This document shows positions 7,991 through 16,685 of a stretch of 17,889 bases of DNA, in pieces; position 1 is the stretch's first letter, and each line of letters opens with the position of its first letter. The stretch covers positions 1 through 17,889 of the forward strand of contig AWGX01000086.1 in assembly GCA_000495415.1 (NCBI GenBank). The letters run 5' to 3'. The stretch comes from Smithella sp. ME-1 (GTDB taxonomy: Bacteria > Desulfobacterota > Syntrophia > Syntrophales > Smithellaceae). The notes under the pieces were generated by a model that was not told the DNA's origin, searched no databases, and saw nothing but the letters and a program-made list of their open reading frames with translations. The position numbers were made by a program, and so were the translations under genes.

Positions 7991-9697
7991 TTATTTAACG
8001 GGTAACCAGACACAACAAACAGTCCCCTTGTTTATCGAACTATCTATCTTAATTTTCCCGTTGTAACCATCAACAATATGATTAACAATAGTCAATCCCA
8101 GTCCTGTTCCTTTCGTTTTATTTGTGAAAAAAGGTTCAAATACTCTGGCTAAATCTTCTTTACTAATACCGCATCCCGTATCCATAATTTTTATTTCAGC
8201 ATATTTTTTCTCGTCATCCAACTCCACCGTTTTTGTTTCGACAGACAAAACACCATCTTCTTCCATGGACTGAACTGCATTGAGAACCAGATTGTTGATA
8301 ATTTGGCGGACCTGTTCTTTATTGGCAAACGCTTTTATATTAACCGTCACTTTTTTCTCAACTCTGATTTCATCTTTCCATTCCGGAGACAACTTTATAT
8401 GCTCCAAGACTTCTTCAATCACCTCTTTTAAATCAACTGATTCTCTTGATGCCGGAACCGAACGAGCCAGCAAGAGAAAATCACGGGCAAAGCTATCCAG
8501 TTGATCTTTACTTCTCAATATTATTTCCATTAAACGTTTGTTGGTTCCTTCAAGTTCCAATCCTTTCTTTAACAATTCTATTGAACCGGTTATTGCCGCC
8601 AGCGGATTACGCACTTCATGTGCCCATCCGGCTGCCATTTCACCTATTATCGCCATCTTTTTATTCATTTCGAGTTTCTTTTCCATCTCTGTAATTTGAG
8701 TTAAATCCTGAAATATAAGAATGCTTCCTATTTCATTTTCATTTCTTCCTTTCAGCGGAGAAACAGACAAACCCAAATTAACGTTAGCTCCATTTCCGCC
8801 GGTGATTAGAACTTCAATCCTGTTTTTGAATTGTTTATCGATCATCTCTGTATCCATAAAGGGCAGAAATTCAGGAAATACATCATCTACTTTAAGGTCA
8901 ACTACTTTTGATCGTGAAAATCCGGTAATTTCTTCCGCGGCTTTATTAAAAGTTTTGATAACATTACGCAGATCAACAGTCATAACTCCTGTATAAACCG
9001 ATTCTATGATGCTGCGAAAAAGCAAATCCAATTGATTAAATTCCGATTCTTTTTCTTCCAGTAAAGATCTCGTTTTCTTTTCCTGCTCAACGGCAAAACC
9101 GGCTAAGAATGCCAAAATATAAAACGACACAACATGAACCAGAATATTTGTTAATATGTCGTAAAAGTTAAGATTATAATAATATGTGAGAGAAGAAACG
9201 AAAGGTAACAAATCAAAAAACTTAAGGCCCACCAGTACTCCATAAAACACGCTGGCGACTGAAGCTATAATCAAACCACCTTTGCGACCCAGAAATGGCA
9301 CAGAATAAATTATTACGAGCGTGTAAAAAAGAGAATAATCAATTTGAATGTTGTCGGTAAGACCGACAAGAAAGGTGATCAAAACTATATCAACCGTTAG
9401 CTGCAAAAAAATATTACTTCGTATATTTTTAAATAATTTGGCGAGAACGATGTAGACAACTGAAAAAAAATAAAAAGCGGCGGTGACAAAATAATAAAAA
9501 TTTATGGTTATTTGTGATATTGAAAATTCCTGTTTTCTGATATCGAGAAAAACAATAGTTCCCAATAACAGCGTTACAAGAATAACCCTGGATACGATTA
9601 GAAAAAACAAACGCCTTGTATTTTTTTCTTTGGTTAAGGCTTCATTATTAAGTACAGGCATTCCGTTTTCTCTTTTAATCATGGGTATGAGATCCAT
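7991..9697 (-). CDS. pilS: Membrane-bound PAS sensor histidine kinase, PilS-like
   Basis: Autophosphorylating sensor partner of the regulator encoded just downstream. The 568-residue protein has about six N-terminal membrane segments between residues 29 and 203 with very short loops and no large periplasmic domain, then a PAS domain (about 225-333), a HisKA dimerisation domain with H360 in WAHEVRNPLAAI, and a HATPase domain with N-box NNLVLNAVQ (468-476), G1 DTGCGI (506-511), F-box EPFFT (521-525) and G2 KGTGLGL (529-535). Six membrane helices followed by PAS and HisKA is the PilS layout, and the linked regulator is PilR-like, which supports the call. All catalytic boxes look intact. The ATG at 9697 lacks an obvious ribosome binding site; in-frame ATG codons 5 and 12 codons later are alternatives. 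Its own gene is divergent from comEC. Confidence 0.85.
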   Translation of the reverse strand: MDLIPMIKRENGMPVLNNEALTKEKNTRRLFFLIVSRVILVTLLLGTIVFLDIRKQEFSISQITINFYYFVTAAFYFFSVVYIVLAKLFKNIRSNIFLQLTVDIVLITFLVGLTDNIQIDYSLFYTLVIIYSVPFLGRKGGLIIASVASVFYGVLVGLKFFDLLPFVSSLTYYYNLNFYDILTNILVHVVSFYILAFLAGFAVEQEKKTRSLLEEKESEFNQLDLLFRSIIESVYTGVMTVDLRNVIKTFNKAAEEITGFSRSKVVDLKVDDVFPEFLPFMDTEMIDKQFKNRIEVLITGGNGANVNLGLSVSPLKGRNENEIGSILIFQDLTQITEMEKKLEMNKKMAIIGEMAAGWAHEVRNPLAAITGSIELLKKGLELEGTNKRLMEIILRSKDQLDSFARDFLLLARSVPASRESVDLKEVIEEVLEHIKLSPEWKDEIRVEKKVTVNIKAFANKEQVRQIINNLVLNAVQSMEEDGVLSVETKTVELDDEKKYAEIKIMDTGCGISKEDLARVFEPFFTNKTKGTGLGLTIVNHIVDGYNGKIKIDSSINKGTVCCVWLPVK

Positions 9698-9791
9698 AAC
9701 AAATCACAATTTTGATTTCATATTATAATATTTTAGCAGTTTTCGCTAATTAAATTGAATTATTTTTCTCTTGGGGGAAAATATTAAAAAT
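9698..9791. promoter_or_regulatory. Divergent promoter region between pilS and comEC, with a 12-bp palindrome
   Basis: The 94-base gap between two outward-facing genes must hold promoters or operators for both. It contains the perfect palindrome ATATTATAATAT (9720-9731), which gives a TATAAT -10-like box on each strand. No good -35 box sits at the right distance on either strand, so the promoters cannot be placed with certainty. The palindrome could also be a regulator binding site. Confidence 0.4.
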
Positions 9792-12293
9792 ATGCGCAGA
9801 CCATTAATTTATCTTTTTATTGCCCTCATTACCGGAATTGTTGCCGGAAGATATTTCACTACCCCCTATTATCTGTTGTCAGGCATAACTGTATTAATCT
9901 TTTTTTTTACTATCATCACAATTAGTAAAAGATGGCTGGTTGCCGCCGTATCTTTAATTCTTTGTTTCATTTTTATAATCGGTTTTTCTAGCATTCAAAA
10001 GCATCGATCTTTTGTCGGGCGTAATCAACATATCGGACAATATATTGATAAAGGCAACCTGGCTTTTGAAGGTGTTGTTATAGAAACTCCCCTTTCCTAC
10101 CCCGATAAAAATGTTTTGTTCATAAAAAGTCTGAGGATACTGAAAGACAAAACATATATTCCGGTTTCGGGCAATATTCGTCTGGTAATTCCACCGGATT
10201 TAAAATTCCAATACGGTGATTTCCTCCGCTTTCACTCAGCTTTAAAAAACCCACATAATTTTAATAATCCCGGCAGATTTGATTTTGAAAGTCATATGAA
10301 ACTTCAGGGCATATATGCCACCGGATTTATCTCCGATAATTCAAAGGTCATACTTCTCAGACAAAAAACAGCAAACTTCGCGAAGCTGAAACTGGAATCA
10401 TTTAGAAATTATTTAAAACATATAATTTATAATAACGCATCTTCTCCACAGAGGGAAATCATTGAAGCCATGACTATCGGCAATCAAAATGAAATTCCCG
10501 CTGATATTCGGGACAATTTTAACAAAACCGGCACATCTCATATTCTTTCCATATCCGGCCTGCATATTGGAATGGTCTCAGCCGTAGCTTTTTTCTTTGC
10601 TTTCCTTTTCCTGAAATCTTCGGAATATCTGATGCTCAGATTCAATATAATTAAGTGGGCGGCGGCGTTGTCATTTCTGATGGTTTTGATATACGCCTGC
10701 ATCGCCGGAATGGGCGTCACTGTTTTGCGTGCGGCGCTAATGGCTCTTATTTTTTTAATCGCTCTTATTTCGGGAAAACAAAAAGACCTTTATTCCACAC
10801 TGGCTTTTGCAGGACTGATTATTCTGGCTATTTCACCGGAGGCTCTTTTCGATATTTCCTTTCAGCTTTCTTTTGTGGCCGTCCTGGCTCTAATTTATAT
10901 TGTTCCAAGATTCAGCAACTTTAATTCAGATAATATTCCGGCGCTTCCATCATGGACACAAGGTATCATACGGTATGTATATTTGTCTGTTATTGTATGT
11001 ATTGCGGCGACAATCGGCACTCTTCCTCTGATCATGTATTACTTTAACCGTGTCTCCTGCGTGACAGTTATTGCCAATCTGATTGCAGTTCCACTTCTGG
11101 GAACACTGACGCTGGCTATAGCCATGCTTTTTATCCTTTCCGCCTTCTTTTCTCAATTGATTGCGGGTCACCTTATTAAACTGGCTTCTTTCTTTGTGCA
11201 AATATCAGTCGATTTAATAAATAAATTAGCCGCTCTTTCCTGGTCTTCTTTAAACACCACAAAACCTAATTTGATTGAAATTGCAGTTTTTTATTTATTA
11301 ATTATTCTTATTATTCAATTTATTGAGGAGAGAAAAAAGAGAAACAACCAAAAAGAATTTTCATTGAACCGTTTCCGTTTTCTTAAATATTCGTTAATTT
11401 TCACAATAATCTTTTTTGCCGCTGACATAACTTATTTCACCGCCAGAGATAAATTTTCTACTAATTTAAAAATTACAGTAATTGATGTGGGACAGGGAAG
11501 CTCCATTTTTGTGCAATTTCCCGGCGGGGAAAATATGCTTATTGACGGTGGCGGTTATTCCGACAGTTCTTTTGATGTAGGGAAATCAGTTGTTGCACCA
11601 TTTCTTTATCATAAAAGAATCAGTCATATTGACACGGTAGTACTCAGTCACCCTCACCCCGATCATTTACTGGGGCTGATTTATGTCATAAATAACTTTC
11701 ATGTACATAAAATCTGGAAGTCTAATATACCTGTCGGTCCCGAAGATTTTCCTGAATGGGAAAAGACAATCAAACTGAACAATCCGGGTGTTTTTACGAT
11801 GTCCGACAAATCTCCGGGAAAAATAATTAACGGCGTTAATGTTAAAATCTTATGGCCTCTCAGTAATTCAGACAAGAACTCAAACGATGTTTCTTATGAC
11901 GAGGTAAATGATTCTTCCCTGGTTGTGAAAATAAAATTCGGCAAAGTAAGCATTTTAATTCCCGGTGATATATCCGGTAATGTCGAAAAAATTCTTGTTG
12001 AATCTAAAAAAGATTTACGCAGTGATGTGCTGATTGTTCCGCATCATGGTTCGAAGCATTCCAGCAGCTTAGACTTCATTAGAGATGTAGGTTGCCGTTA
12101 CGCAATAGTGAGCTCCGGAAAATCAAATGTATTTCGTCATCCACATCCGTCAACCTTGGATAGATATAATGATGCCGGCGTTAATATTTTACGCACTGAT
12201 CGCAATGGAGCGATAACTATTACAACCGATGGACATAATCTTAATATTGATACATTGATTAACGACATAAAAAACTCTTATAACCATCAATAA
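9792..12293 (+). CDS. comEC: ComEC/Rec2 family DNA internalisation protein
   Basis: Inner-membrane channel that carries single-stranded DNA into the cytoplasm during natural transformation. From the ATG at 9792 it has 833 residues, full length for the long form. The order is: N-terminal membrane helices and a DUF4131/OB-fold region (to about 190), the Competence domain with the signature TGTSHILSISGLHIGM (246-261) and many membrane helices (to about 545), and a C-terminal metallo-beta-lactamase-like domain (about 560-815) with DVGQGSS (565-571), metal-binding HPHPDH (620-625) and PHHGSKHSSS (750-759). A TTG seven codons earlier (9771) is in frame but has no ribosome binding site, whereas GGGGGA at 9773-9778 lies 13 bases ahead of the ATG; this is a little far, so the start carries some doubt. 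All metal ligands appear present, so the protein should be functional. Confidence 0.93.
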   Translation: MRRPLIYLFIALITGIVAGRYFTTPYYLLSGITVLIFFFTIITISKRWLVAAVSLILCFIFIIGFSSIQKHRSFVGRNQHIGQYIDKGNLAFEGVVIETPLSYPDKNVLFIKSLRILKDKTYIPVSGNIRLVIPPDLKFQYGDFLRFHSALKNPHNFNNPGRFDFESHMKLQGIYATGFISDNSKVILLRQKTANFAKLKLESFRNYLKHIIYNNASSPQREIIEAMTIGNQNEIPADIRDNFNKTGTSHILSISGLHIGMVSAVAFFFAFLFLKSSEYLMLRFNIIKWAAALSFLMVLIYACIAGMGVTVLRAALMALIFLIALISGKQKDLYSTLAFAGLIILAISPEALFDISFQLSFVAVLALIYIVPRFSNFNSDNIPALPSWTQGIIRYVYLSVIVCIAATIGTLPLIMYYFNRVSCVTVIANLIAVPLLGTLTLAIAMLFILSAFFSQLIAGHLIKLASFFVQISVDLINKLAALSWSSLNTTKPNLIEIAVFYLLIILIIQFIEERKKRNNQKEFSLNRFRFLKYSLIFTIIFFAADITYFTARDKFSTNLKITVIDVGQGSSIFVQFPGGENMLIDGGGYSDSSFDVGKSVVAPFLYHKRISHIDTVVLSHPHPDHLLGLIYVINNFHVHKIWKSNIPVGPEDFPEWEKTIKLNNPGVFTMSDKSPGKIINGVNVKILWPLSNSDKNSNDVSYDEVNDSSLVVKIKFGKVSILIPGDISGNVEKILVESKKDLRSDVLIVPHHGSKHSSSLDFIRDVGCRYAIVSSGKSNVFRHPHPSTLDRYNDAGVNILRTDRNGAITITTDGHNLNIDTLINDIKNSYNHQ

Positions 12294-12383
12294 ATGTATT
12301 GACTTTATAATTTTTGAGATTATAATTTTAACCTAAATAAATTAAGTAGTTGTCATAATCTTCTTCACTTCCTGTTATCAGAC
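12282..12383 (+). repeat. Duplicated promoter/leader cassette, copy A
   Basis: This stretch is similar to 16463-16568. Both begin AACCAT, then carry TTGACTTTAT followed by one variable base and ATTTT, a -10 box at the same 16-base spacing, and further downstream a related GTTGTCATAATCTTCT / GTTTGCATAATTTCTC block ending in GTTATCA / GTTATCA. Copy A overlaps the last codons of comEC. Confidence 0.65.
12299..12326 (+). promoter_or_regulatory. Sigma-70-type promoter for the CheB/CheR fusion gene
   Basis: TTGACT (12299-12304) and TATAAT (12321-12326) are separated by 16 bases, a near-consensus housekeeping promoter. The -35 box begins six bases after the comEC stop codon, so the fusion gene can be transcribed independently of comEC. 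The same element recurs ahead of the next gene (16476-16503) with identical spacing. Confidence 0.75.
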
Positions 12384-12450
12384 TGGAGGTTTGAGGCGCT
12401 TCTTTAGAAATCATCGTCATCTGTCACTAAGAACAAGGAAAAATCGCGCC

Positions 12451-15400
12451 ATGAAAAGCAAAAACAAAATCATATCCCGTTCAAAAAAAAATGATGTCTC
12501 TGTTCCGGAAAAACCATCTGCCCCGCAGGAGGTTAACGAGTTAAGCACTCATGTCAATTTCCCCATCGTCGGTATCGGCGCATCGGCCGGCGGGTTGAAG
12601 GCCTTCGAAGCTTTCTTCTCCGGCATGCCCACCCTCGGCGATCCCGGCATGGCCTTTGTACTTGTGCAGCACCTGGACCCGAACCACAAGAGCATCCTTA
12701 CTGATCTCATCCGGCGCTACACCCACATGCAGGTCTTCGAGGTTGAAGACGGAATGACTGTCCATCCCAACTGCGTCTATATCATCCCACCCAATCGCGA
12801 CATGGCGTTTCTGAATGGCACTCTTCAATTGATGGAGCCATTCTCGTCGCGCGGTCACCGCATGCCTATCGACTTCTTCTTCCGATCGCTCGCGCAGGAT
12901 CTGCAGGAGCAGGCCATCTGTATCATACTTTCGGGCACCGGTTCAGACGGCACGCTGGGAGTGAGAGCCATCAAGGGTGCGGGCGGCATGGTCATGGCAC
13001 AAAGTCCCGAATCCACAGAGCACGATGGTATGCCTAAGAGCGCCATCTCCACCGGTCTGGTAGACTACGAGCTTCCACCTGCGGAAATGCCAGCCCAAAT
13101 AATTACATATGTGGCTCATGCCTTCGGCAAATCTCCCCTGCCCTCAACTATCATGGCGACCAAGACTGAAAACGCCTTGAAAAAAATATTTATCCTGTTG
13201 CGCTCCCATACCGGCCACGACTTTTCTCAGTACAAGCCCTCCACCATCCATCGCCGCATCGAACGGCGTATGGCCGTAGGGCAAATAGAAACGATAGATG
13301 GATATGTCAAGTACCTCCAACAGACGCCGGCTGAAGTGGAAGCGCTTTTTCGTGACCTGTTGATTGGCGTAACCAATTTCTTCCGTGACCCGAATACCTT
13401 CAAAACTCTTGAGGAACATATCATTCCGAAGATATTTGCCGGAAAGCCCGCAGGCAGCGCTATCCGCGTCTGGTCCCCGGGATGTTCCAGTGGCGAAGAA
13501 GCTTACTCTCTCGCCATTCTTCTAGCGGAGCATCAGGAGGCTCTAAAGCAAAGCTTCAAGATGCAGGTCTTCGCCACCGACATCGACAGCCAGGCTATTG
13601 CCACGGCCCGTCAAGGCTTATATGCGGCCAGCATCGCCGCCGATATCGAACCTGCAAGGCTGGCGCGCTTTTTTACAGCTGAAGCCGACGGCAGCGCCTA
13701 TCGCATTCACAAAACCATTCGCGACATGATGGTCTTCTCCGAGCAAGATGTAATCAAAGACCCTCCATTCTCCAGACTCGACCTGATCAGCTGCCGTAAT
13801 CTCCTGATCTATATGGATGGAGGTCTGCAAAAGAGACTGATTCCCCTATTCCATTACGCGCTAAACCCGGGCGGTTTTCTTTTCTTAGGCACGTCCGAAA
13901 CCGTTGGGGAATTCGGCAATCTTTTTGCCACGCTGGACCGCAAGTCGAAAATTTATCAGCGCAGAGAAGACTTTCACGGCATGCAGCGTGCGGCTATGGA
14001 ACGTTATATACCGCCGGTGATAGACACGGTTCTTCCACAGGCCGCTGTGAAGGCGGCATTACCCCGTAAACTACCCCTGCGCGAACTTACCGAACAGACG
14101 CTCCTTCAGCAGATCGCCCCGGCCGCCGCGCTGGTCAACAACCATGGCGACATTCTTTATCTTCATGGCCGCACCGGCATGTATCTTGAACCGTCTCCGG
14201 GAGAATCCCGAGTCAGCAACATCCTGAAGATGGCCCGCGAAGGTTTGCGTCACGAACTGACCGTCGCCCTGCATAAAGCCGAGGAGACAAAGGAGATCGT
14301 CTGCGCCTCTGGACTGCGTGTTAAAACGAACGGTAATTTTACCGCGGTCAATTTGACAATTCGTCCGGTAGCGCCTCTGCCTGCTTCAGAATCTGAATCG
14401 CCTCTGTACCTGGTCATACTGGAAGAAGCCTCCTCCCCGGACATAGCGGTCAGTGATAATTTTCTGTCAGGCAAAGAGCAGTCCACGGATACAGAAGCGC
14501 GCATCGCCACGCTCAGGAAGGAATTGCGGGTCAAGGAAGAATATCTTCAGGCCGCCAATGAGGAACTGGAAACATCCAACGAAGAATTAAAATCCTCCAA
14601 CGAGGAAATGCAGTCGGTCAACGAAGAATTGCAATCCGCCAACGAGGAACTGGAAACATCCAAGGAGGAAATGCAATCGATCAATGAAGAACTGGCCACG
14701 GTCAACGCCGAACTGCAGACCAAAGTAGCCGATCTGTCACGCGCCAACAACGATATGAACAATCTTCTGGCCGGTACCGGCATCGGCACCGTTTTCGTTG
14801 ATCATCAACTGCGTATTTTGCGCTTTACGCCGATGATTACTTCCATCATCAACCTGATCCCCAGTGACATAGGAAGGCCTGTGGGCCAAATTGTCTCAAA
14901 TCTTATTGGTTACGACAACATCGTGGCAGACATGCAGGCCGTGCTCGACACCCTTATTTCCAAAGAGGTGGAATTACAGACCAGGGCGGGCGCGTGGTAC
15001 ACGATGCGCATTCTTCCCTACCGCACGATTGACAACGTAATCGAGGGCGCGGTCATCAGCTTCGTGAATATTACCGAACGCAGGCGGGCGGAAGAATTGC
15101 TTCGCCAAAGTGAGGATAAATATAGAACTATTCTTACAAATATTCAGGAAGGATATTTTGAGGTTGATCTTGCCGGCAACTTTACTTTTTTTAATGATTC
15201 ATTGTGCCAGCTTCATGGCTATTCCAGACAGGAATTGATGGGCATGAATAACCGGCAATACACGGATAAAGAAACCGCAAAAAGAGTTTTTAAGGCCTTT
15301 AATAAAGTTTACAAAACAGGTGAGCCGCTCAAAAGATTCGACTGGGTGGTTACAAGAAAAGACGGGACGAACAGATACGTCGAATCATCCGTATCACTGT

Positions 15401-16398
15401 TGAAAGATTCATCAGATAAACCGATAGGGTTTAGAGGAATTTTACGTGACGTTACCGAGCAGAAACTCATTGAGGAGAAATTACTGTTTGAGGAACAACG
15501 ATTCAGAGCTTTCATAGAGCACTCTTTAGATATCATTGTTATAATAAATCGAGAAGGAATTATCACCTATATAAATCCGGCGGTGGAGAAAGTTTTGGGA
15601 TATAAGGTTGAAGAAAGGATTGGCGCAAAAGGATTTGAACTTGTCCATCCGGATGATGTGAAGTTTTTAACTGATTCATTCAATACTTTGCTCAGGGACA
15701 CAAACGCCCCTGTTATACAGGGTGAAATGCATCTTCGTCATAAGGATGGGAGCTGGCGCACACTCGAAGCTGTGGGAAGCAATCTGGTACACGATAATGT
15801 TGTTGAAGCAATAATTGTTAACTATCATGACATTACCGAGCGCAAAAAGGCGGAAGAATCACTCCGGGAAAGCGAAAACAGATACCGGGAATTGAGCATG
15901 ATCGACGACCTCACCCAACTTTATAACTCCCGGCATTTTTACGCTCAGCTTAAAAAAGAGACAGAGCGATCGAACCGCCATGGACAGCCCCTGACTCTTC
16001 TGCTTTTGGATATTGATAAGTTTAAGAATTTCAACGACACCTACGGCCATGTCGAGGGAGACCATGTGTTGTCGAAACTCGGCCAGATGGTGAAGCGATG
16101 TCTGCGCGAGATTGACACGGCTTACCGCTACGGCGGCGAGGAATTTACGATTATGCTGCCGATGACCACAAGAGAGGAAGGAATCGTCACGGCGAAAAGA
16201 ATCCAAACAGAATTGAAGAAAGAGCCCTTCTCACCGGTTCCCCGCCAAAAGGTCTATATGACGATGAGCATCGGTCTTGCGCAGTACAAACCGAAGGAAA
16301 ATATTAAAACATTTATTCGCAGGGTAGACATGCTCATGTATAAGGGAAAGAAAAACGGCAGAAACAAGATTTGTTCTGATGATGGCAGTGTCTTATAA
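12451..16398 (+). CDS. CheB-CheR-PAS-GGDEF fusion: chemotaxis methylesterase/methyltransferase joined to a diguanylate cyclase
   Basis: Multidomain signalling protein of 1315 residues. CheB methylesterase domain (about 37-225) has the catalytic triad S45 in GASAGG, H74 in VQHLDP and D166 in SGTGSDG, but no receiver domain. CheR (about 235-505) has TNFFRD (308-313), the SAM-binding SPGCSSGEEAYSLA (342-355) and SCRNLLIYM (447-455). A heptad-repeat coiled coil (about 690-765) leads to a PAS_10 domain (about 768-880), two further PAS domains (about 885-1005 and 1012-1132) and GGDEF (about 1150-1308) with active-site GGEEF (1228-1232) and inhibitory-site RxxD (1219-1222). It should make cyclic di-GMP. 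The ATG at 12451 follows AAGGAAAAA, and its N-terminus resembles that of the next gene (MKTKTKP), which decides against the upstream TTG at 12391. No membrane segment is seen. Base composition changes at domain borders. Confidence 0.9.
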   Translation: MKSKNKIISRSKKNDVSVPEKPSAPQEVNELSTHVNFPIVGIGASAGGLKAFEAFFSGMPTLGDPGMAFVLVQHLDPNHKSILTDLIRRYTHMQVFEVEDGMTVHPNCVYIIPPNRDMAFLNGTLQLMEPFSSRGHRMPIDFFFRSLAQDLQEQAICIILSGTGSDGTLGVRAIKGAGGMVMAQSPESTEHDGMPKSAISTGLVDYELPPAEMPAQIITYVAHAFGKSPLPSTIMATKTENALKKIFILLRSHTGHDFSQYKPSTIHRRIERRMAVGQIETIDGYVKYLQQTPAEVEALFRDLLIGVTNFFRDPNTFKTLEEHIIPKIFAGKPAGSAIRVWSPGCSSGEEAYSLAILLAEHQEALKQSFKMQVFATDIDSQAIATARQGLYAASIAADIEPARLARFFTAEADGSAYRIHKTIRDMMVFSEQDVIKDPPFSRLDLISCRNLLIYMDGGLQKRLIPLFHYALNPGGFLFLGTSETVGEFGNLFATLDRKSKIYQRREDFHGMQRAAMERYIPPVIDTVLPQAAVKAALPRKLPLRELTEQTLLQQIAPAAALVNNHGDILYLHGRTGMYLEPSPGESRVSNILKMAREGLRHELTVALHKAEETKEIVCASGLRVKTNGNFTAVNLTIRPVAPLPASESESPLYLVILEEASSPDIAVSDNFLSGKEQSTDTEARIATLRKELRVKEEYLQAANEELETSNEELKSSNEEMQSVNEELQSANEELETSKEEMQSINEELATVNAELQTKVADLSRANNDMNNLLAGTGIGTVFVDHQLRILRFTPMITSIINLIPSDIGRPVGQIVSNLIGYDNIVADMQAVLDTLISKEVELQTRAGAWYTMRILPYRTIDNVIEGAVISFVNITERRRAEELLRQSEDKYRTILTNIQEGYFEVDLAGNFTFFNDSLCQLHGYSRQELMGMNNRQYTDKETAKRVFKAFNKVYKTGEPLKRFDWVVTRKDGTNRYVESSVSLLKDSSDKPIGFRGILRDVTEQKLIEEKLLFEEQRFRAFIEHSLDIIVIINREGIITYINPAVEKVLGYKVEERIGAKGFELVHPDDVKFLTDSFNTLLRDTNAPVIQGEMHLRHKDGSWRTLEAVGSNLVHDNVVEAIIVNYHDITERKKAEESLRESENRYRELSMIDDLTQLYNSRHFYAQLKKETERSNRHGQPLTLLLLDIDKFKNFNDTYGHVEGDHVLSKLGQMVKRCLREIDTAYRYGGEEFTIMLPMTTREEGIVTAKRIQTELKKEPFSPVPRQKVYMTMSIGLAQYKPKENIKTFIRRVDMLMYKGKKNGRNKICSDDGSVL
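14557..14715 (+). repeat. Degenerate 21-base repeats encoding a heptad coiled coil
   Basis: About seven tandem, diverged 21-base units encode a heptad of the type NEELxSx (residues about 703-755 of the fusion protein), for example NEELETSNEELKSSNEE. The repeats form the coiled-coil linker that typically joins CheR to PAS_10 in CheB-CheR fusion proteins. Being in frame, unit gain or loss would lengthen or shorten the linker by whole heptads. Confidence 0.85.
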
Positions 16399-16462
16399 AG
16401 AAAACATCCGCTCTTTAATTTTCAGATAAACTTGCCGATATTAAAGGAAAACAATATCTTAC

Positions 16463-16568
16463 AACCATAAATATATTGACTTTATGATTTTCAAGTGTAG
16501 AATATTAAAGAAGGTTTAAAAATATCTAAGGCGTTTGCATAATTTCTCATCAACTTTAGTTATCATAT
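16463..16568 (+). repeat. Duplicated promoter/leader cassette, copy B
   Basis: Second copy of the element seen at 12282-12383. The core TTGACTTTATGATTTT matches copy A at 15 of 16 bases, and a GTTTGCATAATTTCTC...GTTATCA block follows in the leader. Similarity resumes in the first codons of the two genes, where 29 of the first 39 bases agree. Confidence 0.65.
16476..16503 (+). promoter_or_regulatory. Sigma-70-type promoter for the multi-PAS gene
   Basis: TTGACT (16476-16481) and TAGAAT (16498-16503) with a 16-base spacer. It is the counterpart of the promoter at 12299-12326, sharing the -35 box, the spacing and most of the spacer sequence. Confidence 0.65.
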
Positions 16569-16685
16569 AGGATGCTCATGCTCCAGTTTATCTATGATAA
16601 ATTCAGTTGTTTAATCAGTAAAGATCCGTTCATTTCATGCATTAATCCTGACAGAGCTCATAATAATTAATAAGGAAACTTTTTT

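Larger units (their letters stand above)
16399..16685. other. Intergenic region upstream of the multi-PAS gene
   Basis: This 287-base AT-rich stretch carries no gene that I can support. It holds the second promoter/leader cassette (16463-16568) and the AAGGAAA ribosome binding site (16672-16678). No clear intrinsic terminator for the fusion gene was found, so read-through into the next gene is possible. The distance from the -10 box to the ATG is about 180 bases, against about 125 in the first copy. Confidence 0.6.

Noticed and set aside
9771..9791. TTG start seven codons upstream for comEC
   Set aside because: No ribosome binding site precedes it, and the G-rich stretch that could serve as one lies inside the extra codons.
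12385..12399. Possible sigma-54 promoter (GG-N10-GC) ahead of the fusion gene
   Set aside because: The bases after the ten-base spacer are CG, not GC, and a much better sigma-70 promoter lies upstream.
12391..12450. Upstream TTG start for the CheB/CheR fusion, just after GGAGGT
   Set aside because: GGAGGT directly abuts the TTG, leaving no spacing. The ATG at 12451 has a properly spaced ribosome binding site and an N-terminus matching the related downstream gene.
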